This document shows, in pieces, positions 22,551 to 32,476 of a stretch of DNA of 64,000 nucleotides. How positions within the stretch are numbered: position 1 is the first letter of the stretch; each line of letters opens with the position of its first letter. Source of the DNA: Candidatus Methylopumilus universalis (lineage in GTDB: Bacteria; Pseudomonadota; Gammaproteobacteria; Burkholderiales; Methylophilaceae); NCBI RefSeq assembly GCF_006364435.1, contig NZ_CP040977.1:868001-932000 (forward strand), written 5' to 3'. The notes below the pieces were generated by a model. It saw nothing but the letters and a program-made list of their open reading frames with translations. It was not told the origin of the DNA and ran no database searches. The position numbers and the translations under genes are program-made.

Positions 22551-24340
22551 TTTTCTTCTACCCTTAAAATAGCTAAGAAAGCCTCTTGAGGAATTTCAAC
22601 ATTCCCAACCTGCTTCATACGCTTCTTACCCTCTTTTTGTTTTTCTAATAATTTCTTCTTACGCGAAATGTCGCCACCATAACATTTGGCCAACACATTC
22701 TTACGCATGGCTTTCACTGTTTCACGCGCAATGATGTTAGCGCCGATGGATGATTGAATAGCAACATCAAACATTTGTCTTGGGATCAATTCACGCATCT
22801 TAGATGCCACTTCTCGTCCTCGATAAATACTATTTGAACGATGCACAATTAATGATAATGCATCTACACGTTCACCATTCACCATGATATCAAGCTTCAC
22901 CAAATCAGCTGCTCTAAATTCTAAGAATTCATAATCCATAGACGCATAACCTTTTGAAATCGATTTCAATCGATCAAAGAAATCGAGCACCACTTCATTA
23001 AGTGGCATCTCGTAAGTCAGCATCACTTGTCGACCTAGGTATTGCATATTTTTTTGAATGCCTCGCTTGCCATTACATAAAGTCATCACAGGGCCTACAT
23101 AGTCTTGCGGCATCAGTAAGTTAATGAGAATAATCGGCTCACGAATTTCTTCGATACGAGATGTGTCAGGTAATTTGGATGGATTTTCAATTTGGGTAAC
23201 TTCACCGTCTCTCTTAAGAAGTTCATACACAACGGTCGGGGCTGTAGTGATTAAATCCATATCATACTCACGCTCTAAACGCTCTTGCACGATATCCATA
23301 TGAAGAAGGCCTAAAAATCCACAACGAAAACCAAAACCTAAAGCTGTCGAATTCTCTGGTTCAAAACGAAGGGATGAATCATTTAAACTTAATTTTTCTA
23401 AAGCCGTTCTTAAGGCTTCGAATTGATTGGATTCTACAGGGTAGAGCCCTGCAAATACTTGGGGTTTAACTTCTTTAAATCCAGCCAAAGCTTCGGATGC
23501 GGGTTTGTCTGCTAACGTAACTGTATCACCCACCTTAGCACTTGCGAGCTCTTTAATACCTGCAATAATAAAACCTACCTCGCCTGCAGACAGTGATTCT
23601 TTGCTTCTCGATTTTGGTGTGAAAACACCCACTTGCTCACACAGATATTGATCAGCTGTCGCCATCAATTTAATTTTATCTTTTGGTTTTAAGCTACCAT
23701 CGACTACACGCACTAACATGACAACACCTACATAATTATCAAACCAAGCATCAATGATGAGCGCCTTTAATGGTTTAGTCACATCGCCTCTTGGCGGTGG
23801 CACGCGAGAAACGATTGTTTCTAATACATCTCTCACACCTTCGCCTGTTTTAGCCGAGCAGCGAATCGCATCTGAGGCATCAATGCCAATCACATCGCCT
23901 ATTTCCTCGATCACACGATCTGGATCTGCAGATGGTAAATCAATTTTATTTAACACAGGCGTGACTTCCACACCTTGCTCAATCGCGGTATAGCAATTAG
24001 CGACTGTCTGCGCCTCAACCCCTTGACTTGCATCAACGACTAAAAGCGCGCCCTCACAAGCTGCAAGAGAGCGACTCACTTCATAAGTGAAGTCGACGTG
24101 GCCGGGTGTATCAATGAGATTGAGATTATAAATCTTACCGTCAAGTGCTTTATATTGAAGTGCGGCTGTTTGCGCTTTAATCGTAATACCGCGTTCACGC
24201 TCAAGATCCATCGAATCTAAAACTTGCGCTTCCATCTCGCGATCTGATAAACCACCGCAATACTGAATGATACGATCCGCCAAGGTCGACTTGCCGTGAT
24301 CGATATGCGCGATGATTGAAAAGTTTCTAATGTTTTCCAT
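22547..24340 (-). CDS. lepA: Elongation factor 4
   Basis: Ribosome-associated GTPase of the EF-G class. G1 AHIDHGKST is at 11-19, with [19 protein letters not shown] and NKID following. The family-specific C-terminal region ends at [21 protein letters not shown]. Length 597 is standard. It leads lepA-lepB-rnc-era-recO-pdxJ-acpS-tcdA, whose genes are separated by at most about 22 bases. Confidence 0.97.
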   Translation of the reverse strand: MENIRNFSIIAHIDHGKSTLADRIIQYCGGLSDREMEAQVLDSMDLERERGITIKAQTAALQYKALDGKIYNLNLIDTPGHVDFTYEVSRSLAACEGALLVVDASQGVEAQTVANCYTAIEQGVEVTPVLNKIDLPSADPDRVIEEIGDVIGIDASDAIRCSAKTGEGVRDVLETIVSRVPPPRGDVTKPLKALIIDAWFDNYVGVVMLVRVVDGSLKPKDKIKLMATADQYLCEQVGVFTPKSRSKESLSAGEVGFIIAGIKELASAKVGDTVTLADKPASEALAGFKEVKPQVFAGLYPVESNQFEALRTALEKLSLNDSSLRFEPENSTALGFGFRCGFLGLLHMDIVQERLEREYDMDLITTAPTVVYELLKRDGEVTQIENPSKLPDTSRIEEIREPIILINLLMPQDYVGPVMTLCNGKRGIQKNMQYLGRQVMLTYEMPLNEVVLDFFDRLKSISKGYASMDYEFLEFRAADLVKLDIMVNGERVDALSLIVHRSNSIYRGREVASKMRELIPRQMFDVAIQSSIGANIIARETVKAMRKNVLAKCYGGDISRKKKLLEKQKEGKKRMKQVGNVEIPQEAFLAILRVEEK

Positions 24341-24373
24341 GAAGAATAATGATGCCTTGAGTTACCTAATAAC

Positions 24374-24403
24374 AAAGGCGCTTAAAACTCTTTAAGCGCC
24401 TTT
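24374..24403 (-). terminator. Terminator after mucD
   Basis: Perfect inverted repeat with 13-base arms (AAAGGCGCTTAAA / TTTAAGCGCCTTT) and a 4-base loop, between mucD and lepA. On the minus strand it is followed by a short T-rich stretch. It should end the rpoE operon. Confidence 0.7.
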
Positions 24404-24450
24404 GATTGAAAGCATGTATTTTACAACAAAGCTTTTATGCCTAGCTGATT

Positions 24451-25875
24451 TTATCGCTCATTCGTGATCTTGACCGGCACGTAAAGTGTCTCATCATTTC
24501 TTAAAATGAGGAGCGCTACTGTCTTGCCATTTGGGATAGTGGAGATTTCTTTGGTAAAAGCCTCAACGCTTTCGACTTCGCCGTTGTTAAGCGCTAAGAT
24601 AATATCGCCTCGACGAATACCAGCTGCTGCCGCTGAACCTTGCGCATCAACTACTAACAATCCCTTTTTGCCATTCATTTTTTTGCGTTGTTGTGGAGGG
24701 GCTTCTTTTAAAACCAAACCTAAACGATTCACGTCTGCTTTTTCAGGGGCCTTATTACTTGCAATTACTTCAGATTGATCAGATGGCATCTCACCAACAG
24801 TTAAGTTGAGCGTTTTGATGCTGCCTTTTCTAAACACTTCAGCAATCACCGTTTTACCTGGTTTCGTATTACCCACCGCTTTAGGCAAGTCAGAAGAGGA
24901 CTCAATCAACTTACTATCAAATTTAGTAATCACATCCCCAGGCTGAAGACCACCCTTTTCCGCAGGCGCTCCTTTTTCAATCCCAGCGACTAATGCGCCA
25001 TTGGTATTTTTCATACCGAAGGATTCGGAAAGTTCTTTGGTCACTTCTTGAATCGCAATACCTAACCAACCTCGAATCACTTTACCGTTAGTCCTAAGTT
25101 GACCCATGACGTCCATCGCCACATTGATAGGAATGGCAAATGAGAGTCCCATATAACCGCCAGTGCGGCTATAAATTTGCGAGTTAATCCCGATCACCTC
25201 ACCTTTTAAATTAAATAACGGACCACCTGAGTTACCTGGATTAATCGCCACATCGGTTTGAATAAAAGGTACAAAATTCTCTTGAGGTAATGCACGACCT
25301 TTAGCGCTCACAATACCAACGGTCATTGTATTTTCTAAGCCAAAAGGAGCGCCAATGGCAGCGACCCATTCGCCGACTTTAATGGTGTCAGGATTTCCAA
25401 TACTTACTTTCGGTAAGCTAGTCGCATTGACCTTTAATACGGCAACATCCGTTCTTAAATCAATCCCAATCACTTTTGCTTTGAATTCACGCTTGTCATT
25501 AAGTTTTACCATCACTTCATCTGCGTCTTTGACAACATGCGCATTAGTTAATATGAAACCATCTGTCGTCACAATAAATCCAGATCCTGTGGCAGACACT
25601 TGTTTATCTGGGGTAGGTTGTTGGCCGCGACCATTATGAGGTGGCATACCTGGCGGTACTGGAATTCCAAAACGCTTAAAAAATTCTTGCATTTGCTCAT
25701 CTTCAGGCGATCCTTGTCCCATCACATTCGCACGATTTTTTTGAATCGAGCTGATATTGACGACGACAGGACTTTGTTTTTCAGCGAGCTCAGTAAAGTC
25801 CGGAAGTTCTTTAGCAACTAATCCGGTCAGAATTAAAAACTGAAATATGCATACATAAAAAAGACGTCTTATCAT
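24451..25875 (-). CDS. mucD: Periplasmic serine protease MucD/DegP-like
   Basis: HtrA-family protease and chaperone of misfolded envelope proteins. It has a signal peptide (1-21), a trypsin-like domain with triad H113 (TNAHVV), D143 (DVAVLKV), S216 (GNSGGPLF), and two PDZ domains (about 275-365 and 385-470). Length 474 is typical. It ends the rpoE-rseA-rseB-rseC-mucD operon, which matches the algU-mucABCD order of pseudomonads. Confidence 0.93.
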   Translation of the reverse strand: MIRRLFYVCIFQFLILTGLVAKELPDFTELAEKQSPVVVNISSIQKNRANVMGQGSPEDEQMQEFFKRFGIPVPPGMPPHNGRGQQPTPDKQVSATGSGFIVTTDGFILTNAHVVKDADEVMVKLNDKREFKAKVIGIDLRTDVAVLKVNATSLPKVSIGNPDTIKVGEWVAAIGAPFGLENTMTVGIVSAKGRALPQENFVPFIQTDVAINPGNSGGPLFNLKGEVIGINSQIYSRTGGYMGLSFAIPINVAMDVMGQLRTNGKVIRGWLGIAIQEVTKELSESFGMKNTNGALVAGIEKGAPAEKGGLQPGDVITKFDSKLIESSSDLPKAVGNTKPGKTVIAEVFRKGSIKTLNLTVGEMPSDQSEVIASNKAPEKADVNRLGLVLKEAPPQQRKKMNGKKGLLVVDAQGSAAAAGIRRGDIILALNNGEVESVEAFTKEISTIPNGKTVALLILRNDETLYVPVKITNER

Positions 25876-25898
25876 GGTCTATCTATTCCTTATGTGAA

Positions 25899-26333
25899 TT
25901 ATTTAAAACGAATGAGTTGTGCTTCATTGTAAAACATTTGCATTTTCTCGTTAATAGCACGCTTAATCATCATGACACCTAAAGATAACCCTAATACTGC
26001 ACCCATCAACGTATAAAATTCGATCATATGTGTGACGAAACTATTTGCAATCGCCATACCTAAAAACATTAAAAGAAGTGGCACGCCGTAAAGCATGAGC
26101 GAACCTTTGAGCATAAGCGTTTCATCGATACCTAGAATCACAACATCCCCTAATTTCGCATTCAAATTGTTTCTGGTTTCAATGAGGCCTGATTGATGTG
26201 AGAAAATTTTTCCCCAGATTGAATTACCGCATCCCCTTACCTGTCCACATAAACCACAAGGCTTACTTCGCACCACTTCGAGTGTGACATGCTCTTTTGA
26301 AGCTTTGATTACAATGGCTTGCTCTTCGATCAT
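25899..26333 (-). CDS. rseC: SoxR-reducing system protein RseC / MucC
   Basis: Small inner-membrane protein found in sigma-E operons. The N-terminal region has the conserved cysteines C26, C29 and C35 (CGLCGQVRGCG), and two hydrophobic segments lie near 80-97 and 102-122. Length 144. Its biochemical role is poorly known; it has been linked to SoxR reduction and envelope stress. It directly follows rseB. Confidence 0.87.
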   Translation of the reverse strand: MIEEQAIVIKASKEHVTLEVVRSKPCGLCGQVRGCGNSIWGKIFSHQSGLIETRNNLNAKLGDVVILGIDETLMLKGSLMLYGVPLLLMFLGMAIANSFVTHMIEFYTLMGAVLGLSLGVMMIKRAINEKMQMFYNEAQLIRFK

Positions 26334-27290
26334 CTAATGCGCTTTCATATCTTGAATCGAATTCGAAATTTTTTGAATGGTTGCTTGTGGCACTGCACCT
26401 ACCACCATAATTTGATTACCATTCATGACTCTCGCATAAACATGGGATGAGCCCACGCGCGTTTCCCCCACACGAGACTTCTGGTCTTTAGGTATAGGGT
26501 TTACAAATAAAGAGACAAAGGAAAGTCCATCTGAGAATACCCAGTGATGAACAAGTTGTGGTTGATTGCCCATGGTTCTGGTCACGTGACTAACTTCTTT
26601 ATACCCCGCAGGCAAATTAGAAATGGTGCAATATTTTTCGTGGGATATTTTATTTTGAGGCGCTTCATTCATGATGTATTTTTTATGTGTATCAACATTG
26701 GGTTTAAACCAATTTAAATCTTGTCCACTAAATAATGCAATTTGATTAAAACTTGCTTGTTCAATCATTTTTTGTTGATGATCTAAAATGCTCATCTTCA
26801 GAATCAAGCCAAATTCTTTATCGAGCCATAACTTGTAAAGATATCGAAACTGATCTTTGGGTTCAAGGTAAACAATTTGAGCTTCGCGGCCACCAATTCT
26901 TTCTTGATTCGCAAAGCGAAGGGTATAAATCGCTTTAACACTTTCGATGTCTGGAGGCAAAATCGCAGGAAATAAATTCTGACCCTGTCTTTCCTGAATC
27001 ATGACATTTTCTTTATTCGAATTAAACACCATCATATTTTTGCCGCGTGATAAGGCTTCATGAGGCTGGCCATCTAAAGTCACCATGCGAGCGAATTCTT
27101 CCTCGCCATTATTAAGATGGGTGATTTCGATTGAGCGGACATCTTGAAAATTTTGATAAAGAAAAATACCTTTGTAACTTAATTTTCTGGCGGCTTGAGA
27201 GGCTTTTTCTAGATGAAGCCAAGGATCCTCAGCGGCTTGTGCATAACAACTTAAGACAAGGGTGATTAAACCAACGACTACTCGCTGCAT
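26334..27290 (-). CDS. rseB: Periplasmic sigma-E regulator RseB / MucB
   Basis: Binds the periplasmic part of RseA and protects it from proteolysis; senses lipid or LPS signals. A signal peptide ending CYAQAA precedes a MucB/RseB lipoprotein-carrier-like fold with the late motif SHVYARVMNG. I start it at 27290, seven bases after the rseA stop, since MQRVVVGLITLVLS makes a clean signal peptide. An ATG at 27332 inside rseA would add 14 residues. Neither start has a Shine-Dalgarno, so coupling to rseA is likely. Confidence 0.85.
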   Translation of the reverse strand: MQRVVVGLITLVLSCYAQAAEDPWLHLEKASQAARKLSYKGIFLYQNFQDVRSIEITHLNNGEEEFARMVTLDGQPHEALSRGKNMMVFNSNKENVMIQERQGQNLFPAILPPDIESVKAIYTLRFANQERIGGREAQIVYLEPKDQFRYLYKLWLDKEFGLILKMSILDHQQKMIEQASFNQIALFSGQDLNWFKPNVDTHKKYIMNEAPQNKISHEKYCTISNLPAGYKEVSHVTRTMGNQPQLVHHWVFSDGLSFVSLFVNPIPKDQKSRVGETRVGSSHVYARVMNGNQIMVVGAVPQATIQKISNSIQDMKAH

Positions 27291-27297
27291 AAAAAAA

Positions 27298-27756
27298 TTA
27301 CTTAGCTTGTGTTTCAACATAAAACGCGACATTAGTCGGCGCTAACGTTTGATGCGCTTCAATATATTCATTTGGAATATTCTCGGCAATTTCAATCGTA
27401 TTCGTTGGTTTCATATGAAATGTATTTGTCGTGATCATCGCACCTACAAAAAGAACAGCAATAAATGATGCCGCTACCGGCCAAGACATCCATGACGCTG
27501 CAGGGAGCGCAATCGCAGATTGAAACTTAGAGGACTTATTAAACTTTAACTGGATAGGCTCTTTATCAATGGCATCTAAAATAGATTTGGATGAAAGTGT
27601 TGAGTCAATCAATTCATTTTTAATGGAGTCACGAATCAATTGGTAAGTTTCGAAGCGCTCACGTAAACGGCTGTCTTTGTTAATGTCTCTTACCGTTTGA
27701 CTTGAGCTTTTAAGATCGAGCTCATCATCGAGGAGTGTTGAAATTTTTTCTTTCAT
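27298..27756 (-). CDS. rseA: Anti-sigma-E factor RseA / MucA
   Basis: Single-pass inner-membrane protein that sequesters RpoE. The N-terminal cytoplasmic domain (KISTLLDDELD near 4-14, then an ESYQLIRD-like helix) binds sigma; one membrane segment lies near residues 95-112. I chose ATG at 27756 because AAGGA lies 7 bases upstream; a TTG ten codons earlier lacks this. The 152-residue protein is encoded 23 bases after rpoE. Confidence 0.85.
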   Translation of the reverse strand: MKEKISTLLDDELDLKSSSQTVRDINKDSRLRERFETYQLIRDSIKNELIDSTLSSKSILDAIDKEPIQLKFNKSSKFQSAIALPAASWMSWPVAASFIAVLFVGAMITTNTFHMKPTNTIEIAENIPNEYIEAHQTLAPTNVAFYVETQAK

Positions 27757-27779
27757 ATAACTTTTCCTTAAATTTAAAT

Positions 27780-28499
27780 TTACCAACGTTTATTATTGTG
27801 TTGTGACAAAAGCGGTTTTAATTTTTCCGCAATCGTTTCGCGCGCTCTAAATATACGAGAGCGCACAGTGCCAATCGGACACTCCATCATCTCTGCAATC
27901 TCTTCATAACTTAAGCCTTCAATTTCACGTAATGTAATCGCCACCTTTAATTCTTCTGGTAAGGATTCAATCGCGGCATTGACAGTAATCCCGATTTCTT
28001 TCGTGAGTAATGTGGTCTCTGGATTTTCAGCTTCCGCCACTTGGTGCGTTTCTTCAAACTCACCATCCTCATTTTCAAATTCAGTCATATTGCGCGGGCG
28101 TTTGCCCATCGCCACTAAATGATTCTTTGCGGTATTGATACCAATGCGATAGAGCCAGGTATAAAAAGCACTGTCGCCTCTAAAATTAGGGAGGGCACGA
28201 TACGCTTTAATGAATGTTTCTTGGACAATGTCTTCAATCTCGGCTTGATCACGCACCATACGGGTGAGAATGCGACCGAGCTTGCGATGATATTTTTCGA
28301 CTAAAAGACCGAATGCTTTTTTATCGCCCTGCTGAGCGCTTTCGACTAAAACTTGGTCGAGTGCACGATTCGGATTTTCGATTTTCTCACTCACAACGTC
28401 TGATAGCGAAGGTTTAACATGCTCGGAAGTATACACGGCAGACTTATCTTCAACGAGTGATAATTTCTTTTGTTCTATGTTATTGTTAAGTATTGGCAT
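27780..28499 (-). CDS. rpoE: Extracytoplasmic-function sigma factor RpoE / AlgU
   Basis: Directs transcription of envelope-stress genes. Region 2 (LLVEKYHRKLGRILTRMVRD, then IVQETFIKAYRALPNFRG) and region 4 (LSYEEIAEMMECPIGTVRSR) are intact. The protein is 239 residues, against about 190-200 usual. The extra length is a charged N-terminal arm of about 45 residues ahead of VESAQQGDKKAF. No internal ATG or GTG could replace the upstream start, so the arm is probably real. A sigma-E-like promoter precedes it. Confidence 0.93.
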   Translation of the reverse strand: MPILNNNIEQKKLSLVEDKSAVYTSEHVKPSLSDVVSEKIENPNRALDQVLVESAQQGDKKAFGLLVEKYHRKLGRILTRMVRDQAEIEDIVQETFIKAYRALPNFRGDSAFYTWLYRIGINTAKNHLVAMGKRPRNMTEFENEDGEFEETHQVAEAENPETTLLTKEIGITVNAAIESLPEELKVAITLREIEGLSYEEIAEMMECPIGTVRSRIFRARETIAEKLKPLLSQHNNKRW

Positions 28500-28556
28500 G
28501 GGTTTTTAGCTTAATTTTGTTCGTCAAAAAAAACATAAACATACTATATATACATC

Positions 28557-28583
28557 TCTGACGCCTTCATTCTTAATTAGTTC
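28557..28583 (-). promoter_or_regulatory. Candidate sigma-E autoregulatory promoter of rpoE
   Basis: The minus strand carries GAACTA (28578-28583), 15 bases, then GTCAGA (28557-28562), close to the RpoE/AlgU consensus GAACTT and TCtgA. Predicted start is near 28549, about 50 bases before rpoE. Autoregulation of this operon is known in other proteobacteria. Confidence 0.55.
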
Positions 28584-28599
28584 ATGAAAAATACGCAAA

Positions 28600-30222
28600 A
28601 TGTTACGTTGTGACGTGCTCATTATAGGTAGCGGTTTAGCTGGCCTTACTTCAGCTTTAAAGCTAGCTGACCATAAAAAAGTACTGATTGTCAGTAAGCG
28701 AGAAATTCTAGATAGCTCAAGCCAGTGGGCTCAAGGAGGCGTGGCTGCGGTCATGTCAAATGAAGACTCCATTGAAAGTCATGTGAAGGATACCGAATTT
28801 GTTGGGGGTGGTTTAACTGACCCTAAGGTTGCCAATTTTGTGGCATCTCACGGCAAAGAAGCGATTGAGTGGCTTCATGATTTGCAGGTGCCTTTTAGCC
28901 GGGACGAAACAACACAACAATTTCATTTAACCAAAGAAGGTGGTCATAGCCATAGGCGTGTGGTTCACGCAAAAGATGCTACGGGTCGAGCGATCCAGGC
29001 AACTTTGAGTGAACAAGTCAAAGCGCACGCGAATATCACGATTCTAGAAAACCATATTGCGGTCGACCTCATTACAGAAAAAAAATCTTTAAAAATTAAT
29101 CACATTAAATCCAATCGTTGCTTAGGGGCTTATGTGCTTAATAACAAAACCGGGAAAGTTGTGACGGTCTCAGCGCAAGAAACCATTCTTGCAGCAGGCG
29201 GCGTCAGTAAAGTTTATCTCTATACAACAAACCCTGATGTCAGCACAGGCGATGGTGTGGCTATGGCATGGCGAGCAGGATGTCGCGTTGCCAATATGGA
29301 ATTTATTCAGTTTCATCCGACGTGTCTTTTTCATCCCAAAGCTAAATCTTTTTTAATCTCTGAAATTGTGAGAGGCGAAGGTGGTCTTTTAAGATTGCCG
29401 GATGGATCACGCTTCATGGATGAGTATGATGGAAGAGGTGAATTGGCTTCCCGCGATATTGTGGCCCGTGCGATTGACTTTGAAATGAAAAAACGCGGGA
29501 TCGATTGTGTATATTTAGATATCTCACACAAATCACCTGACTTTATAAAGTCACATTTTCCAACCATCTATGCCCGATGCTTAGAGCTTGGTATCGATAT
29601 CACAAAAGAATGGATTCCGGTGGTCCCTGCTGCGCATTATAGTTGCGGAGGTGTGATGACCAATCTTGAAGGTCAAACCGATTTAGCCCATCTTTATGCC
29701 ATTGGCGAAACAGCCTACACAGGACTTCATGGTGCCAATCGTTTAGCAAGTAATTCACTTCTTGAATGTTTAGTCTTTGGTGACGCAGTGGCGAAACATA
29801 TTCTTCAATCTAAAGTCGATACCACTTCTTTTGATTTACCTCACTGGGATGAAAGTCGAGTGACTGATGCGGATGAAGAAATTCTTATCACGCATACTTG
29901 GAATGAATTACGACGCTTCATGTGGAATTACGTCGGCATTGTGAGAACTAATAAACGTCTATCACGCGCTCTTCATCGCATTCATATGCTGCGTGATGAG
30001 GTGCATGAGTTTTATACGAACTTTAAGGTGAGCCATAATCTCATTGAATTAAGAAATCTTTTACAAGTCGCAGAGTTGATTGTGGAATCAGCGATTGCAA
30101 GACACGAAAGTCGGGGACTCCATTTTAGCCGTGACTATCCAAAGCCATTAAAGATCGCAAAACCAACCATCATGACGCCATCTAATTTTTATAGTCTCCT
30201 TGATCATAATCACGGACATTAA
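28600..30222 (+). CDS. nadB: L-aspartate oxidase
   Basis: FAD enzyme oxidising aspartate to iminoaspartate, the first step of NAD synthesis. FAD-binding GSGLAG is at 10-15; SSQWAQGGVAAV, GHSHRRVVHAKDATGR and HYSCGGVMTN are family motifs. Length 540. It is divergent from rpoE, an arrangement seen in pseudomonads and other bacteria. No Shine-Dalgarno is visible before the ATG. Confidence 0.95.
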   Translation: MLRCDVLIIGSGLAGLTSALKLADHKKVLIVSKREILDSSSQWAQGGVAAVMSNEDSIESHVKDTEFVGGGLTDPKVANFVASHGKEAIEWLHDLQVPFSRDETTQQFHLTKEGGHSHRRVVHAKDATGRAIQATLSEQVKAHANITILENHIAVDLITEKKSLKINHIKSNRCLGAYVLNNKTGKVVTVSAQETILAAGGVSKVYLYTTNPDVSTGDGVAMAWRAGCRVANMEFIQFHPTCLFHPKAKSFLISEIVRGEGGLLRLPDGSRFMDEYDGRGELASRDIVARAIDFEMKKRGIDCVYLDISHKSPDFIKSHFPTIYARCLELGIDITKEWIPVVPAAHYSCGGVMTNLEGQTDLAHLYAIGETAYTGLHGANRLASNSLLECLVFGDAVAKHILQSKVDTTSFDLPHWDESRVTDADEEILITHTWNELRRFMWNYVGIVRTNKRLSRALHRIHMLRDEVHEFYTNFKVSHNLIELRNLLQVAELIVESAIARHESRGLHFSRDYPKPLKIAKPTIMTPSNFYSLLDHNHGH

Positions 30223-30297
30223 AATAATTTTAAAAAGTCACACCCCATCTCTTTATATCTTCTATAAAATATTAAAAAACATTTGAAGGAATTTTTT

Positions 30298-30777
30298 ATG
30301 CAAGTCTCTATGAACACTGTAGTCACGATGACCTACGAACTGAAAGATGCCGACGGCGTTGTTTTAGAATCAAGTGACCAGCCTGTGGCATATCTCCATG
30401 GTGGCTATGACAATATTTTTCCAAAAGTAGAAGAAGCGATGCACGGAAAAAATATTGGTGACACGATTGAATTAGCGTTAGAGCCTGCCGATGCTTTTGG
30501 TGAGTATGATGCGGAGCTCGTTCAAATTGAACCGGCTTCAGCTTTCCCCCAAGAAAATTTAAAAGAGGGTTCACAATTCGAAGGTGAAGATGAGACGGGT
30601 GAAGTTATTTTATATACAGTGACGAATGTTGCAGATGGGAAAGTAGTGGTAGATGGCAATCATCCTTGGGCCGGTCAACGTATTATTTTCAAAGCAACCA
30701 TTAAAGATGTGCGTTCTGCAAACCAAGAAGAAGTGACTCACCAACACGTGCACGGTGCGGGTGGTCATCACCACTAA
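30298..30777 (+). CDS. slyD: FKBP-type peptidyl-prolyl isomerase SlyD
   Basis: Prolyl isomerase, chaperone and metal binder. [12 protein letters not shown] begins the FKBP domain, an insert-in-flap domain covers about 70-125, and a short His-rich tail ([12 protein letters not shown]) ends the 159 residues. The tail is much shorter than in E. coli, so metal storage is probably reduced. I chose the ATG at 30298 because GAAGGA precedes it by 7 bases; an in-frame TTG at 30283 overlaps that site. It converges with suhB with a four-base overlap. Confidence 0.9.
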   Translation: MQVSMNTVVTMTYELKDADGVVLESSDQPVAYLHGGYDNIFPKVEEAMHGKNIGDTIELALEPADAFGEYDAELVQIEPASAFPQENLKEGSQFEGEDETGEVILYTVTNVADGKVVVDGNHPWAGQRIIFKATIKDVRSANQEEVTHQHVHGAGGHHH

Positions 30778-31574
30778 GCTTTAATCTCTTCCGTGAGATG
30801 AGGCGCTAAAACTTCTAACATGGCATCATAAATTTTAGGTGAGGCTGCCAATATATTTCCTGACTGAAGCCATCCCTCTTTGCCATTTAAGTTTGAAATA
30901 ATTCCGCCTGCTTCTTGAACTAAAAGTGAACCCGCTGCAATATCCCAGGGCGACAAACCAATCTCCCAAAAAGCATCCAGCGATCCATTCGCCACATAAG
31001 CTAAATCGAGCGCTGCAGAGCCTGGACGTCTAATGCCTGTAGTTTTTTGTAGCATTGATTTAAACATGCCCAAATAAGTATCTAGATGTTTAAAATCGCG
31101 AAATGGAAAACCTGTACCTACGAGGGACTCTTGAAGCTTGTCGCATTTTGAAACACGGATACGCTTATCATTTAAGAATGCACCGCGACCTTTGGTCGCC
31201 GTATAAAGATCATTTCGATTCGGCTCATAAATTACTGCTTGTGTAATTTCGCCTTTATGTTGAAGTGCGATTGACACGCAGTACTGTGGAAAGTTATGCA
31301 AGAAATTAGTCGTCCCGTCTAAGGGATCGATGATCCAAATGAAATCACTTGTGTGAGTGGTTGAACCTGATTCTTCGCCCAGGAAACCGTGTGTGGGATA
31401 CACCTCTTTTAAGGTGTCAATAATCGCACGCTCGGCGGCGACATCCACCTCACTAACAAAGTCGTTAAAGTTTTTGCTCTTCACCGTGAGTGTGCCGATA
31501 TCTTGAGACGCTCGATTGATAATAGCACCTGCGCGTCTTGCGGCTTTAACTGCAATGTTTAACATCGGATGCAT
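30774..31574 (-). CDS. suhB: Inositol-1-monophosphatase family protein SuhB
   Basis: Mg-dependent inositol phosphatase. GEESG (66-70) and [15 protein letters not shown] (82-96) bind the metals, and [15 protein letters not shown] is the C-terminal signature. In E. coli SuhB also joins the rRNA antitermination complex, which fits the boxA sites of this window, although that link is inference here. Length 266. The stop codon overlaps that of slyD. Confidence 0.93.
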   Translation of the reverse strand: MHPMLNIAVKAARRAGAIINRASQDIGTLTVKSKNFNDFVSEVDVAAERAIIDTLKEVYPTHGFLGEESGSTTHTSDFIWIIDPLDGTTNFLHNFPQYCVSIALQHKGEITQAVIYEPNRNDLYTATKGRGAFLNDKRIRVSKCDKLQESLVGTGFPFRDFKHLDTYLGMFKSMLQKTTGIRRPGSAALDLAYVANGSLDAFWEIGLSPWDIAAGSLLVQEAGGIISNLNGKEGWLQSGNILAASPKIYDAMLEVLAPHLTEEIKA

Positions 31575-31670
31575 AAAATGAATTTCTCTCTATTTTTATA
31601 AGAACGTGTCTATTTAAAGCTTCGTTTTTTAATAGACTTGATAAAATGCTATTTTACATGAAGGAACTCC

Positions 31671-32414
31671 ATGGTCGCTACTTCAGATGCGTTCGATCGC
31701 ATCCGCATCATACTCTGTCAAACAAGTCACCCCGGAAATATTGGCGCCACAGCGCGTGCGATGAAGACCATGGGTATTCACAGACTCTATTTAGTGAATC
31801 CTAAAAAATTTCCGCACCCTGAAGCGACTGCAATGTCATCTGGCGCTGATGATATTTTACAACATGCGTTCGTCGTTCAAGATTTAGAAGAAGCCTTAAA
31901 AGGTGTGAAGCTTGCTGTGGGATTATCTGCGAGGCGACGCGAGTTGACACAACCTTATCTAGATGTGCGTGAAGTGGCGCATGAAATGATTCGTGTCGCA
32001 GATCATTCAGACGTCGCTTTTGTCTTTGGCACTGAAATGAGTGGGCTCTCAAATCTTGAGGTACACCAATGCCAAATATTAAGTTTTATCGATGCTAACC
32101 CGCATTACTCATCCCTTAATTTAGCGCAAGCCGTGCAAGTGGTATGTCATGAATTAAGACAGGCTTCTATTTCGACAAAACCACCCAAGCTCTATACCAA
32201 AGACCTAAATCTTTTAGCGGATCACGATAGCTTAATGGGATTTTTATCTCACTTAGAGTTAGTGCTCGAGAAAATAGAATTCTTAGATAAGGTTCAAGGT
32301 GAACGGTTAATGCAACGACTGCATATCCTTTTTGCGAGATCACAACTTGAAGTCGATGAGATTAATATTTTGCGCGGCATCTTAACGCAGGTACAAAAAA
32401 AATTAAAATCTTAA
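31671..32414 (+). CDS. trmJ: tRNA (cytidine/uridine-2'-O-)-methyltransferase TrmJ
   Basis: SPOUT-fold enzyme methylating the ribose of nucleotide 32 in tRNA. NIGATARAMKTMGI (24-37), FGTEMSGLSN and SLNLAQAVQVV are the knot motifs. The C-terminal extension gives 247 residues, the usual length for TrmJ. AAGGA lies upstream of the ATG. The trmJ-cysE-iscR-iscS order is seen in other proteobacteria. Confidence 0.93.
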   Translation: MVATSDAFDRIRIILCQTSHPGNIGATARAMKTMGIHRLYLVNPKKFPHPEATAMSSGADDILQHAFVVQDLEEALKGVKLAVGLSARRRELTQPYLDVREVAHEMIRVADHSDVAFVFGTEMSGLSNLEVHQCQILSFIDANPHYSSLNLAQAVQVVCHELRQASISTKPPKLYTKDLNLLADHDSLMGFLSHLELVLEKIEFLDKVQGERLMQRLHILFARSQLEVDEINILRGILTQVQKKLKS

Positions 32415-32476
32415 AGTCCACTTGTATTAACCTAGTAATTTAGTCAAGTTAATCATTTCATGCGATAATTACGCCC

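Noticed and set aside
30283-30297. TTG start giving SlyD five extra residues
   Set aside because: It overlaps the GAAGGA ribosome site that properly serves the ATG at 30298.
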